From Pterobdella sp. o SKG-2022 (taxonomy: Eukaryota > Annelida > Clitellata > Hirudinida > Piscicolidae): 64,000 nt of DNA. The stretch is from positions 1,349,172-1,413,171 of the forward strand of contig OZ038323.1 in NCBI GenBank assembly GCA_964035795.1. Reading direction: 5' to 3'. The notes beneath the pieces are model-generated. The model did not search any database and was not told the origin of the DNA. It saw only the letters and a program-made list of their open reading frames with translations. Positions within the stretch are counted from its first letter, which is position 1, and the number at the start of each line of letters is the position of its first letter. The translations under genes and the position numbers were made by a program. This document shows, piece after piece, positions 11,186 to 22,744 of this stretch.

Positions 11186-14100
11186 ATGGTATCTTGTAAA
11201 AAAGCAAAATTAGGTTTGTTGTAGAAAAATATTTTTCTCATATACGTAATTTTTTATGATAAATTAAATTTTTCAACTATATTACATATTTTCTTAGATA
11301 TAGGAAGTTTCAAGCCAATATGTGTTCTGTCTGAAGAGCTTACTGCAGAAATGACCACAAGTAAGTTACTTTAAAATTGTGAATGAGTCAATTTTTCAGA
11401 AAAAAATATTTAATTTCATAATTTATTTTGAAATAATTTTTTTTGATTAATAAAACATTAAAGAGTGGAAACTTAATGGCAGTTCCTGCTATAGTATGTG
11501 AAATATCTGACAAAAAGGACTGTTCAAAAGTTGTCAAACTACTCACTTTCAAATATCCTTTACTCTCAAAAAATTATTTGAAACGAGTTCGACAGAACAA
11601 AACAAAAAATGGAGGTGTTGTATTTTTTAAAACTTCAAAGAATTTAAATAATTTCAAGTTAAACTATTGATTGAATGATTATGTTCACAGTTTTTGAAGT
11701 GATTGTGTGTATGCAAGCATCGCTGCCAGGTAAGCATGCTCCATCAAAATCCACCTTGTTTGACAACTTATCTAATTCAATTGAAGATAAAGCGAAAAAT
11801 AAAAAAAAGAAAGAAAAAAATATTTTAGAAAATAATGATGACTTCAATTTGGTAGATAGTTTAAGTGATCCTTATATAGTACAAGTCCCATCATTCCAAC
11901 CAATTACACGAAGTCAATTTATGCAAGCCTCTTCTCATTGGCCAACCTCATTCCATGAAGATAAACAGTATGTAAATGCTTGTTTATAAAATAAAGTAGC
12001 ACCATAAGCATGACTTATTTTAAATCAAGAGCTAAATAATTATGGCAGTGAGAAAGCATTTGCTTGCACTCTTGATAAGTCAAACTCATGATAAACTTTG
12101 AATAGAATGAATTCAATTTGAAACATGCATCACAAATCATAACAATGATGAGGATGATTTTCTTATTGTTTCTTGTTTGTGTTTTCATGTTTACTCAATT
12201 GAACTCATCACAGCATGGAGTCATTGTTGGATGGGAGTGTATTGGATGATGAGTTATATGGACTCATGTCTCACATGCAGCAAGCCTTTGACCTGGTTGG
12301 TGCCAATGGTTATAATTGACAGTGTTAAATTATCTTATAAAAACTTTGTATTTTGAAAATATGATGAAGAAACACTTTTATATATATATATATATCCATA
12401 ATTTCTTAAATGATGTGATTATTATATTAAAACAACAATAATAATAACCAACCACCTTATATCCATTTCATCATCCACCATCCCATCCAACAGACCACTG
12501 CAGACACCCCATCATCATGCATCATAGTAGACCCAGCAACAGGAAGGGTGGTGGCACAGGAGCATGGTGCAAGTGGTCCTCTGCAGCATGCTTCCATGCT
12601 GGCCATCCAGCAAGCAGCTTCATCTATCATCTCTCGAGGTTTGTGGTGCTCATTTATAAATTGCTTTGTGTATGTATGTTCATAACCTAAAATATGACTA
12701 ATATCATCATTGCTCTTACTAATAAATACAATCATTTCACAACACACTGCTGTAACTCTTTTACAACACCTCGCCACATGCATTCACATCACCAAACAGA
12801 TGACTCAGAGGTTTACTTGTGCACTGGATGTGATGTTTTCCTCACGCACGAGCCTTGTGTTATGTAAGTGATGCCTTTGTTGTTATTGCTAAAATTCTTT
12901 TCATTTCAAATTTCCCACAGACATCATGTATCAATTTTTTTGTTAATTTAAAAAAAATAATTTCATAAAAAAGGCAATATTTTGATAATTTTTTTATTTA
13001 ACTGAAATTTTCCACAAATTAAACTTTGCCATAACTCATTAGTATCTAAGTTCAATTTGTCAAAAGCTTTAATTGAATAAATATTGCCTCTTTTTGTGAA
13101 GTTATTTCAAATTTAAAAAATATTTCATCTCATCATTCTTCTCTTTCAACCTTATGACACAGGTGTGGCATGGCCCTGTTGCACTCGAGGGTGCGTAGGG
13201 TGTTTTTCTGCACCTCACACCCATCAGGCTGTTTTGACTCTTCCCTCCTCCTCCACTCCAACCCTTTCCTCAACCATCGGTCTCTTCATTATATCTTATC
13301 AATATTTTGCATAATCATTTGTTCTAATAATATTATTTCAATTTATATAAGTATTAAAGGTTTTCAATCATTTTAAAATTTCGAAATTACTTTTCAACTG
13401 TATTGAAAATTAATTTTTTATAGTTTTGTCATAGTCAGCACTTTTCCTGTTTCTAAAAACCTTCATCATTCTTATTTCCATGACCTAACCCTCTCTCCTG
13501 ACTTAATCCTTCCATAGACTTCTTCAAATACCAACCCGAGTCTACTACAAAGGTTTTTCTTCTTTCTTCTCCAAGCCAACCTGGATCTTTCCTTCTACTA
13601 TCTTTTACCCAGTTTATTTCCATTCCAAACCATCCATTCCATACTTAACTGTTTCTATCCTTTCCTTTTTTTACCCCAAGCACCATAGTCCTGTTGGGTG
13701 CTCTTCTTGTCTCCATCAAGACCGTCCAGTGGTTGAGGAGCTTAGCCGCTCTCACGGGGTTGGTTCACAGACTCTCTGGACCTAGTGTGGTATATATTTT
13801 GGGGCAGGTGAAGAGGTGTGTATGGCAGTGGGCATGAAGGTGAAGGATGAAATGAAGGTGAGATTTTGTTGAGGTATGAGAGGAGAAAAGGTGATTTTTT
13901 TATCTGTGTTGGACGAGTGTGGTGGTCTAGGTTGGTTTCTGACTCATGAATGGGTGGGGGTTGCTTGCTGAGAATTTTGTTGTGAGTGGATGATATGTAG
14001 TCATGAACTATTTTTGTGTGTATTGTTTTCATATTGTTTTTTATTTGTGTGTGAGAGGTGTTCTGGGAGGAGGGTATGTTTAGAGTGTAGTTGATGTTGT

Positions 14101-15269
14101 TGAATGTGGATTGTTTTTTGTATCTGGGGTGGGCTTCTTGTGTGGTGAGTGGGGTGGGAGGCTTTTTGAATGAGTTGTGATGCGTGAAGTTTGAGGTGAT
14201 TTTGGCCTCTGAGTGGAGGTGTTGAGTGTTGGTGTCTAGGGTGCAGCCCGTGATTGTTCTCAAAGCTGCGTTTTAGATTTTTTTGGAGTTTGTTGAGGGA
14301 GGTGGGTGAGATGACAGGTGACCAGATGGTGTTGGCGTATTCGATGATGGGAAGGAGTAATGTTTTGTATGTGGTGATCAGTGTTTCTTTGCTTTTTCCC
14401 CAGTGTGTTGATGTGAGGAGTTTTAGAAGATTGAGTGTTTTTTTTTGCTTTAGTGATGGTGTTGTCTGTGTGGGTGGAGAATTTTAGTTTGGGGTCAAAA
14501 GTAAAGCCAAGGATGGTAGGGTTGGAGGTGGTAGGGATAGGAGTGTTGTTGATGTGGATGTTCAGTGGTTTGTTATATTCTGAAGGGTCGGGGGTCATGA
14601 GAGTTGATGTGGTTTTGGTGGGGTTGATTTTTAGGTTGTTATTGTGAGCCCATGTGTGTATCTCTTTAAGATATGGAAGGATGTTCTGGATGGCTGTGTT
14701 GGTGTTGGAGTGTGATGACGTTATGGTGATGTCGTCTGAGTAAGTGATGAGGTTGAGTGAGTTGATTTTGGGGAGTGGTATGTCTGAGAGGTATATGTTG
14801 AATAGTGTGGGTGATAGGACGCCCTATCCTTTCCTATTCTCTCAAATAGCCATTTGCACTATTTATACTCACCCTAAGTTTGAAATTTTCATTTTACAAA
14901 AAGTGCTTCATATTTATGCATTGGAATGCAAAGAAATGAAGATTAAGCCCTTTATAAAATTTCAACATCTATTTTTAATGGTGTGAATCTGGCTACCCAG
15001 TGTATATTAGGCATGAATTCTTGTGTTTATGTGTATTTCTTCATTAAAATGAAATTAATTTTGAAGGTTATTAAAAACTTATCATCAATATTTTTAATCC
15101 AAATTTTAAAAAAATTCAGACTTTGAAGAAGCTATAAAATTTGTTATTAATGTCATTGATATTCTTTTCATTGATTCTTCTTATTCACCTCAATCTCAGA
15201 TTCCTGGTTTTCAAGCACCTCTTCCCAACCAGCTTGAGTCTGCCTCATGAGGCATCTCATCCCACGTGA
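11186..15269 (+). CDS. ADAT3: tRNA-specific adenosine deaminase subunit ADAT3, nine exons
   Basis: ADAT3 pairs with ADAT2 to deaminate A34 to inosine in several tRNAs; ADAT3 binds and positions the tRNA and is catalytically inert. Exons: 11186-11213, 11298-11360, about 11464-11614, 11691-11967, 12214-12295, 12494-12638, 12800-12863, 13163-13279, 15200-15269. The N-terminal domain shows YPLLSKNYLKRVRQ and RSQFMQASSHWPTSFHEDK. The deaminase fold shows IIVDPATGRVVA, the zinc motif HASM (catalytic Glu absent, as expected for ADAT3, although Val rather than Ser is usual), and EPCVMCGMALLHSRVRRVFF. The C-terminus is FLNHR spliced to FLVFKHL, with a stop at 15269 and AATAAA at 15343. The last exon is separated from the rest by a truncated LINE. 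The junction of exons 2 and 3 is off by one base with GT-AG borders, so a microexon, an indel or a different start is possible there. Confidence 0.93.
13440..14824 (-). mobile_element. 5'-truncated non-LTR retrotransposon (Jockey/CR1-like RT C-terminal part)
   Basis: It sits antisense in the last ADAT3 intron. Read on the minus strand it begins abruptly at GVLSPTLFNIYLSDIP, then carries the RT catalytic box TYSDD (YADD variant), NNLKINPTKT and LGFTFDPKLKFSTHTDNT. The C-terminal tail YTTLGPESL-TNPVRAAKLL is typical of Jockey-like elements. The frame shifts near 13.79 kb and a Trp codon in the tail has become a stop, so it is dead. The clean 5' truncation fits target-primed insertion. The 3' border at about 13440 is approximate. 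Confidence 0.85.
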
Positions 15270-15342
15270 CCACCCCAAATGCTCGAATTTGTCATTCTTT
15301 TGAGTATTTGTATTTATGGTGTTTGTGTGTGTATTGTCACTG

Positions 15343-15348
15343 AATAAA
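15343..15348 (+). terminator. ADAT3 polyadenylation signal
   Basis: AATAAA lies 74 bp after the ADAT3 stop codon, followed by A/T-rich and then GT-rich sequence, as expected for a cleavage site. Confidence 0.6.
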
Positions 15349-15789
15349 ATGGTTTTTTCAAATTTTGCTTCCATCTTTGAAAAAAAAAATTTGACTGCAA
15401 GTTAGATTCTCACGGTCTTTAAATTATTCCTGTCACAAAATTGATCAAATACCATGGGTTCAAACCAAAATGCCTCCATCTGAGCACCACTTGTTTGCTG
15501 CATGGCTGAAGAGTAAGATTATTCTTTTAGTTGTCTGAATTATTCTTAGTTGGTGTCAAGAAATCAATAGGTTTCAATGGGAGGTATGGCTTAAAAAGTT
15601 TGAAGGTTGTTGTGTGGGATGTGTTGATGTCATCTGCTAATGTTATTTTTTGGTGAAACAAATTGATGACGACTCAATTGTACCTGGTGTTGTTTATTTT
15701 GTTGAACATCAAGGGTGGTACCTGGTTGTGATACACAGGGCCATCAAGCATACATTGTCATTTTTGCAAATCTCAAGAGACCATTGAAG

Positions 15790-16490
15790 TTTCATTCATT
15801 CGTTTGAGGAGCTTCCTGTCAGATTGACGTGGCTTGACTGACTCTTCGTTTCCATTGACTGCAATCTAAAACTGTGCCCCAGGTACTTTCATCGATCTTT
15901 ATTCCTAACCCTTCGAGATCTTTTTTGATGAGGGAGTACCAGGTTTTTCTTGGTGCACCTCTAGATCTTTTGAAAGCTTTTGCCAGGCTTTTCCCAACTG
16001 ACGTGTCAGGTTTTTGTCTGAGCATGTGACCCACAAAGTTTAGTCTTTTTTTTATTGTGCTGCTCCAATTCTCGTATTGGAGTAGAGTGTGTAAATCTTC
16101 ATTTGATATTCTTTCAGGCCATCTGATGTTTTCCGCAACTCTTAGAAGTCTTCTCTGGGTGCTGTCTACCATTTTGTTCAGTCTCTCTGTCATGGTTCAT
16201 GTTTCACTGTCGTAAAGGTACGTGGACAATATGTAGGCTTCGAAGACTCTTTTATTGTTTTTAAATATTTTCATATTTTTTGAGAGCGCATTCAAGGCTA
16301 GAATTTTCCTATTATTGGTGTCTGATTCTGTATCACAAAAAGTGCCTAGGTACTTGCACTTTTTCCATGTGGAGTCGTGATTGGAGGTTGATCTTGGACT
16401 CATTTTAGAGTATCCCAGAATGACTTGGCAGGTTGGAAATGAAGTTGAGAATAGATTTTTCATCATTGTTTTTGGAGGTTGTAAGGGTTT
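15790..16490 (-). mobile_element. LINE 3' fragment (RT C-terminal region)
   Basis: Minus-strand frames read MMKNLFST..., then after frame breaks VFEAYILSTYLYDSET and MTERLNKMVDSTQRRLLRVA, RWPERISNEDLHTLLQ, KKRLNFVGHMLRQKPDTS, GAPRKTWYSLIKKDLEGLG. This is the usual thumb/tail sequence of APE-type LINE proteins: a strand-end DSTQRRLLR block, then the RL-FVGH-LR block, then the GRPRxTW block. A stop separates two frames at 16197, so it is inactive. The 5' part is missing. Confidence 0.8.
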
Positions 16491-16499
16491 TCGTAAAAA

Positions 16500-17350
16500 C
16501 GGTCTTCGTCAGGTTGCAAAAAGGGCAAACTGCTTATAAGAAAAAGGAAAATTGGGTGTTTCCTATTGTGTTTTGATTCTCTAACAGGGGTTCCAAGAAA
16601 TCAGCCAAAAATTTACCAAAGTTATAAAAGCAGGTACCTTTGTCGTCGCATTTTAAGATTTTGTTGATATCTGAGCTTTTCGTATATGTGAGTGCAGTGG
16701 GGAAGAATTAAACCGTTTGGTTAGACGACAGTCTAATGAAGTTTCATTTGATATTTTTCACATTTACGAGTAAGAATCTTTCAAAAGACTCGAGGTCTTC
16801 ACATTTTGAGAGTACTCGTGAGTTACGCACAATATACCTCTTGCCACTGAAAAACGAAATTCCGCCTTGGAGCTGTACTTGAGTGGTTGACTGCTTAGCT
16901 GATATGTTTTCTGAGTGGTGAAAAAGGATCATTTGACTTTTGAGGTTAAACAACTCCTTCTTCCATCGTCTGCTCAATTTGGTGATTTTATCCAGGTTCT
17001 GCTTCAGACGGTGTTTGGTTTGAGGCTTGACTCCAAACTGCTACGTCAGTGGCTCATTTCAGTTGTGTTGGTGACAATGGGCAGATTGTTTATAAGGAAC
17101 ATTTATGTTTTTGTTGTGTGAGTCACTCTAAACTTTTGAGGATGTATCTCAGTAGCGCTAGAATCACTCGTGAAAGGCTTCAAGTCCACCGAATGAGAAT
17201 CCCAATTGGTGACGAAAGCATTGGGCAAGTTCTATTGCTACTATTGTATCTTCATAAATGTATTTCTTCAAGTTTTTTGTATAGAATTTTCGATGTTTTA
17301 TAGATTAAAATGAACGATGCCAGCTGAAGTTATCATGTGCTTTGAACAAA
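16500..17350 (-). mobile_element. Unassigned degraded coding remnant, possibly Penelope-like
   Basis: The minus strand keeps short open stretches, for example RNSRVLSKCEDLESFERFLL, and after stops LKCDDKGTCFYNFGKFL then ADFLEPLLENQNTI. The Y-x4-L-x6-PL-x5-I spacing recalls the region after the DKG motif in Penelope-like elements, but the match is short and the reading frames are broken. Treat it as a decayed element of unknown class. Confidence 0.3.
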
Positions 17351-17639
17351 TAATCAAATTTTCATTTTCAAAAATGTACTCAGTCGTTCCTTATCAAAGC
17401 AAATGATGAAATCAAAAAGCCTAAAAAGTTATTGATTATGGAAATATATATTATTTATTGATAAAACGTTGTTAATGCGTTCAACGCACCAAAAAATGTT
17501 CTGGACCCAAAATATTTTCTTTGCTACCGTATTGGATATCTACAAACGTCACATGGTGGCAGCAACTCGTCTTCAAGTATTGCCATTGCTTTGCAAGCAG
17601 TTTCTGGCTCGGAGGTAGCTTTTCAAACCCGCAGAAGAC

Positions 17640-18805
17640 TTGCTCACCTTTCCACAATTGCCACATATATGAAAAGATTTGAGATGGATGGATAAGTGAG
17701 AGTATTAAAAATATGGACTTTTTCATGCCTTTTCATGCCACCTACACTTTTGCAGATTTTGCCACAGATGTTACAAATATTGCTATACGGCATTAGGTAA
17801 ATAGGATTCTGACGAGTAGTGTGCACTGAGCTGACTTTCTCATGCTTGGCCGAAGAAACACGACGTCGATGGGTCCTTAAATAACTCAGAAAACCCGCCC
17901 TGCTCAAACATGGTCTCTCACAATGACCGCACGTCAGTTCTGTTACATGCTCGGTGATGTTTTCTTACCGGAGGTCGAGTTTAAGTCTAGCGTGTTTCCG
18001 TCTGCTTTCCTCAAATTGATCCGTTGCTTCAAAGCTTAATTTCATCCATTTTAATCTGTTTTGCGCTTGTGTTTCCCATGAAACGGAGTTTATGCCGCAT
18101 TTTTTGAAAGTTTGTTTCAAGCAATCTTTGAATCGTTTTTGGGTCTGTGAGCCAATCTTTTTCCATCGGTAAGTTGCCCATAAAATATTTGCTTTGGAAT
18201 CCGTTCGTTGAGCAATCTTACTAAGTGTCCGTTCCACTTGAGCTGTTGCTTGAAGATTAGGACTTCGATGCTACCAATATTTGCCATCTCAAGTATTTCG
18301 GTGTCGCTGATGTGCATCTGCCAGTTTATGCCCAGAATCTTACGCAGACACTGTTGGTGAAAACGCTCAAGTTGTTTTAGGTGCCTGGTATATGTGGTCC
18401 AAGTTTCATTAGCATAAAGAAGGACAGTTAGAACACACGCATTATAAACTTTAACCTTCGTGCGTATAGAGATACCATGGCGACTCCAAAGACGCTTATG
18501 CAAGATGCCAAATGTGTGGCTGGCTTTGCTTATTCTTAAGCCCACTTCATCATCAATGGAGTAACTGCAATTGAGAGTACTTCCAAGATATACAAACTTT
18601 GGAACGACTGCCAGCTTTTGTCCGTAGACATAGATTGATGGCTCGACATGTTTTTCCAGGAGTTGGTTGGTACATCAAAACATTTTCTTCAAACTGATAG
18701 TCAACCCCAACGCAGTGCACTCAGCTTCAAAAGAATCCATCAGGTGCTGCATTTCCATCTCGGTGTGAGTCAGCAAAGCACAGTCATCTGCATAAAGCAA
18801 TTCAC
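17640..18805 (-). mobile_element. LINE 3' part with RT catalytic box and C-terminal C2H2 fingers
   Basis: Minus-strand reading starts at RELLYADDCALLTHTEME, continues through FVYLGSTLNCSYSID, VYNACVLTVLLYANETWT, QQCLRKILGINWQ and LKWNGHLVRL, and ends with two fingers: CERPCLSRAGFLSYLRTH and CNICGKICKSVGGMKRH. One in-frame stop follows the YADD block (KKMF then stop) and another frame break lies near 18.24 kb, so it is dead. This finger-bearing RT tail is a known arrangement in several invertebrate LINEs. Confidence 0.87.
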
Positions 18806-18889
18806 GTATCACGCACATCAGATGTCACCATCGTTCACAATGGCATTCATCACCACTGTGACTGAACACCGCTGGATTCTTTTTCATTC

Positions 18890-20050
18890 GACCACAAGTC
18901 AATCTTGACGACTTTCCACCTCCCGTCACAACAACGGAAAAGATCAAAATGACGGGTGTGGAACTGGAAGAAGGGCAACATCTCGGCATACACAGCAGAC
19001 TTTGAAGAGCGATTAGCCCAAAATTCATCTGACGAGAATGCATCTAGCACTTCTGCATATGAATCATTTTGCACCACCATCCTTACCACTGCAAAATCTC
19101 ACATCAGTCTCAAAACCGTAGGTATGGCTGGAGAGAGTTGGGGGACAACAGAAATCTTTTAGGCCGAAATAGAGAGACCGCAAGAGCAACGTCCAGTATC
19201 CAGTCCAAGCAGTACAAAGATCGAGATGCTCACCTAAAACGTCTGATTTGGGAAAGAAAGGCGGAAATTTTGGAGCGTAAGATGATGAAAGGGAAGAGAT
19301 GTGGTCGATCCTCCGCAACCTCACCACAAACAAAACCTCTGACACTGCTCGTATCATCTCCGAAAAAGGCAAAAATTGCGTCTGCACAAAGCAGACAAAC
19401 TGTACCGAAGTGTGAGTTCGCTTAAGATTGAAAAACCGGACCGTGGTCTCAAAAAGCTTTTGAATGGTCTACTACGCTCTGAACCGGTCTACTCTGAGGA
19501 ATGCGGAGAGTTCACTCTAAGCAAGCTCAATGCAGTCCTCAAGAGCCTCAATCCATCCAAAGTTTCCAGACCCGACATGATCCATTCTAGACTCCTTCAC
19601 CATCTTGGTCCCATACCCGTTAATACCCTTTCACAAATCTTCAACCTATCCTGGTTGGCAATGGAGATACCTCAGGTCTGGAGAGTAGCTGATGTCCGCC
19701 CAGCGTCTTGATAGCTATCAGCCAATCTCTCCATTTCGACGATGGGGAAAGTTATGGAGAGGCTAGTAACCAACCGACTGCGCTATTTCGCGGAATGTCC
19801 AAATCTCCTCACACCTTCTCAAGCTGGGTTTCGTACCGGCCGCAGTACAAAGGACCAATTTATCCGACTTTTCTAATCTAGCAGTGATGGGTTCTAGCGC
19901 TTACCAATGCAGCGTACGGTAATGGTTCTGATTGACTACTCTAGAGCATACAACAAAGTGTGGCGGGACGCGCTCTTTTTTAAAATTCAGCAAATGGGAG
20001 TACCGACCAAGATGATACGATGGGTCCAAGCTTGGCTTTACAACACTCAC
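18890..20050 (+). mobile_element. LINE fragment, endonuclease linker and RT fingers/palm
   Basis: Plus-strand blocks: KQYKDRDAHLKRLIWERKAE, KADKLYRSVSSLKIEKPDRG, LNPSKVSRPDMIHSRLLHHL (the usual K-xxGPDxIxxxLL block), MGKVMERLVTNRLRYFAEC, LLTPSQAGFRTGRSTKDQF, and VLIDYSRAYNKVWRDALF (palm, F-D-K-A replaced). It ends near ALFFKIQQMGVPTKMIRWV without the YADD box. It is joined tail-to-head with a different, minus-strand element on its left and another plus-strand element on its right. Frameshifts are present. Confidence 0.82.
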
Positions 20051-20054
20051 ATGG

Positions 20055-22090
20055 GTGATGTTTGACGGAAAAAAGCAAAACGATTGTTTTGAAGCAAGAC
20101 AAGCCTTGTCGACAGATTCTCCGCTTTGGTTTTTTGAGACACCAAAAGGCGTTTGTCAAACAGTCACAAATGCAATAAAATGTGCTCAAGATCAACAAAC
20201 TGGCACCTCGTTGACTATGTGACCATAAGACAAAAAGATCTCAACGATGTACTAGCCGCAAGTGAAAAGCAGAAAGCTCGACTGACCACAGAATGGTTTG
20301 GACACAACTGCGTTTGAAAGTCGTTTTGTCTCAAATATTAAAGCTTCCCAAAGCATCATTAAAGCTAAATATTGTTCGTTTGTGAAATTTTTTCTCAATG
20401 CAGCTTTAAAACCGTCTACGAATGATGCTCAAAAGAAGTTAGCATGTAATCCGCCAAAAGAGTTGAAACATGTTCAAAATCAAACGGCAATAAACTGCAC
20501 ATGACATTTTTGACAAAGCAAAGCGCAAACATCAAGGTTGGTTTGATGAAAAAACAACCATACTGTGCATACTCCAACGATCTGTGGTCAAAGCTCACCC
20601 AGCTCATCTTTTCCAGCCAAAAAAAGCTTTTGTGAAGGCAAGAGCTAAAAGGCAGAGAATAATAAAAAAAAAACATCAATAATAAAAATTTTTTTATTAT
20701 TGATGTTGTTTGGAAAATAATAATAAACAGCTGCATAGGACAGTGGATGAAATGTGTTGTTCACACTGGCCATCATGGGCTCGAGATCATTTCGGATAAA
20801 GTTATAAACAAAAAATTTCAAAGATCTGTATTCTACCAACAAAATAACTTTACCAGTTTTCAAGAAGTTTTTAGAGCAATAAAACTCATGTAAAAATAAG
20901 ACACTGGGTCTGACGGTATTGCAAGTGAGATTTACCGGCATGCTTGCCAAACGTTAGAACCTTGTCTGCCCCAGCTATTCACAAAGATTTTACTAAAAAA
21001 ACAGATACCAAGCGACCTTAAAGATTTAAAAAATTTTTCATATTCACAAAAATAGAGAAGACAAAAAACTGCAAGAATTACCGTAGCATTGAGGTAATCA
21101 ACTAGCCACAATAAAACGAATATATTTACAAGCACAAATAAATTTTGTTAAGATACGAAGCTTTTCGTTACTTGAAAATTTTACTCAGTTAACGAAAAGC
21201 TTCGTATCTTAATAAAAATTTATTTTTGTTCGTAAATCTACTGCACCATTGTTTTTCTATCCATAACAAGAAACTGTTTAGCAAGGGTGCTACTCAAGCA
21301 CTTGGTAACTGATATAAATGAAAACGTTCTACCAGAAAGCCAGTATGGATTCAGGTCTTGGATTGACTGAAGATTTTTTTTTAAGAAAATTGCATGGAAA
21401 ATGTATTGAAAAAATTCCAACGAAGTGGTTCGAGTTCACCTACTTAGGCAGTGTGATCAAGAAAGGCCTGTTTTGCTTTCGAAAAGCTAACTAAGTGTTT
21501 GGTCTCGAAGCATCAGACTTAGCGCTAAGCTAAAAGTCTACAGGGCAGTTGTTATTTCCACTTTTTTGAACGGTTATGGTACTCGGTGTTCTTATCGAAA
21601 ACACTTTCCACAGCTAGACCACGTGCAACAGCGCCATTTGAGGCTTATGGAAATGAATGGCAAGATGAAGTCTTAAGATACTCGAGGGAATGCTGCCAAA
21701 AAATATGCCATACGGGCAACTAGCTACTAAAACCAAAAGACCAATTTTTGAAAAGCAAAGATTTTTTAATAGGTCAATGTAAATTTTGGAATGAAAAAAG
21801 TTCTACTGAATGCAGTTAATCAGGAGAACCTGGCAAACGATCAATCTCGAAGAAAAAAAGGTTCCAAAGAAAGAGTTGAAACATTTGAGAAAACCCCCAA
21901 ACAGTGGCTAACCAAGCAATAAAAATAAATAGGTGTAGCCGCATCAAACGTCTGGTGATGCTCGAAATGCAGCAAGGTCTGCCTTTGCAGGTCAGGTCTT
22001 GTCAGCCACTCAGGAAATATCAGCGTTTTTTCAAAATTGATGGAAGAAAGAATAATTCAAATCAAGTCAACAGCGGTACCAGCTGAATGA
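20055..22090 (+). mobile_element. Strongly decayed LINE, interrupted by a MITE
   Basis: Recognisable pieces in order: STNWHLVDYVTIRQKDLNDV (endonuclease end), KRKHQGWFDEKTTILCILQR and AHPAHLFQPKKAF (linker), TGSDGIASEIYRHACQTLEP with IPSDLKDLKNF (RT start), KNYRSIEV, then after the MITE at 21122-21236 KHLVTDINENVLPESQYGFR (RT palm), and near 21.5-21.7 kb VYRAVVISTFLNGYGT and HVQQRHLRLMEMNG. Stops are everywhere, so this is an old insertion. The right border is approximate. Confidence 0.7.
21122..21236. mobile_element. Palindromic MITE nested in a LINE
   Basis: Two inverted arms of about 46-50 bp (21122-21167 and 21187-21236) with a 19 bp spacer. Their core is AAGATACGAAGCTTTTCGTTA. It splits the LINE RT between the KNYRSIEV block and the KHLVTDINENVLPESQYG block. 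The core motif GAAGCTTTTCGT is shared with the elements at 22.8, 28.9 and 38.2 kb. Confidence 0.82.
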
Positions 22091-22744
22091 CCTTCCCTAT
22101 GAGCAGCTTTCGTTAACAACATTATTAAACTGGTGAAACAGATCGGAGCTTCTGGAAGATACAAGCAAAAGAAGAGATATTTGAGTGTTTTGTTAACAAA
22201 GCTTTTCGATATAAAGAGATATTAGACTCAGACTCAAAAACAAACAACTTCAAAGTGAAGGCGTCATCAGCATTCAACAACAAAAAGCGCTTGCTTGCTA
22301 AATAAATTTAGTAATAATATGAAAAAATAAAATATAATTCAAAAAACAAATACTATTAAATAAATAAATAATTATAATTTAAAGAAATGAAAATGATAAT
22401 AAATGAAAAAATTCAAATTTTAAAAAAATTAAGATAATAAAAAAACAAAAAAAATAAAAATAAAGCAACTTCAATTAAATATTTTGTGAAGATAAAGTTT
22501 AGGAGATGGTTATTGGCAACTATTTTGCTAATTATAAGAAGGCTTGAAGCTATGTAATACCATTTCTAAAAATAGTCAGTATCGATCATTGGCTGATGGT
22601 TTGTGAGTACACTTGAAGGGTTTGAGGTTTTCTGCAGTGAATTGGTTCAACATCGACCAAGAAAGTCCATCAGAAATATTTTCTATGAGGTGTCATGTGC
22701 ATTATTAATCGCCACAAGTAGTATCAACCCCAGTAATCTACCAA

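Noticed and set aside
12457..12783. Minus-strand 108-codon open frame
   Set aside because: It is antisense to ADAT3 exons with conserved deaminase sequence on the plus strand.
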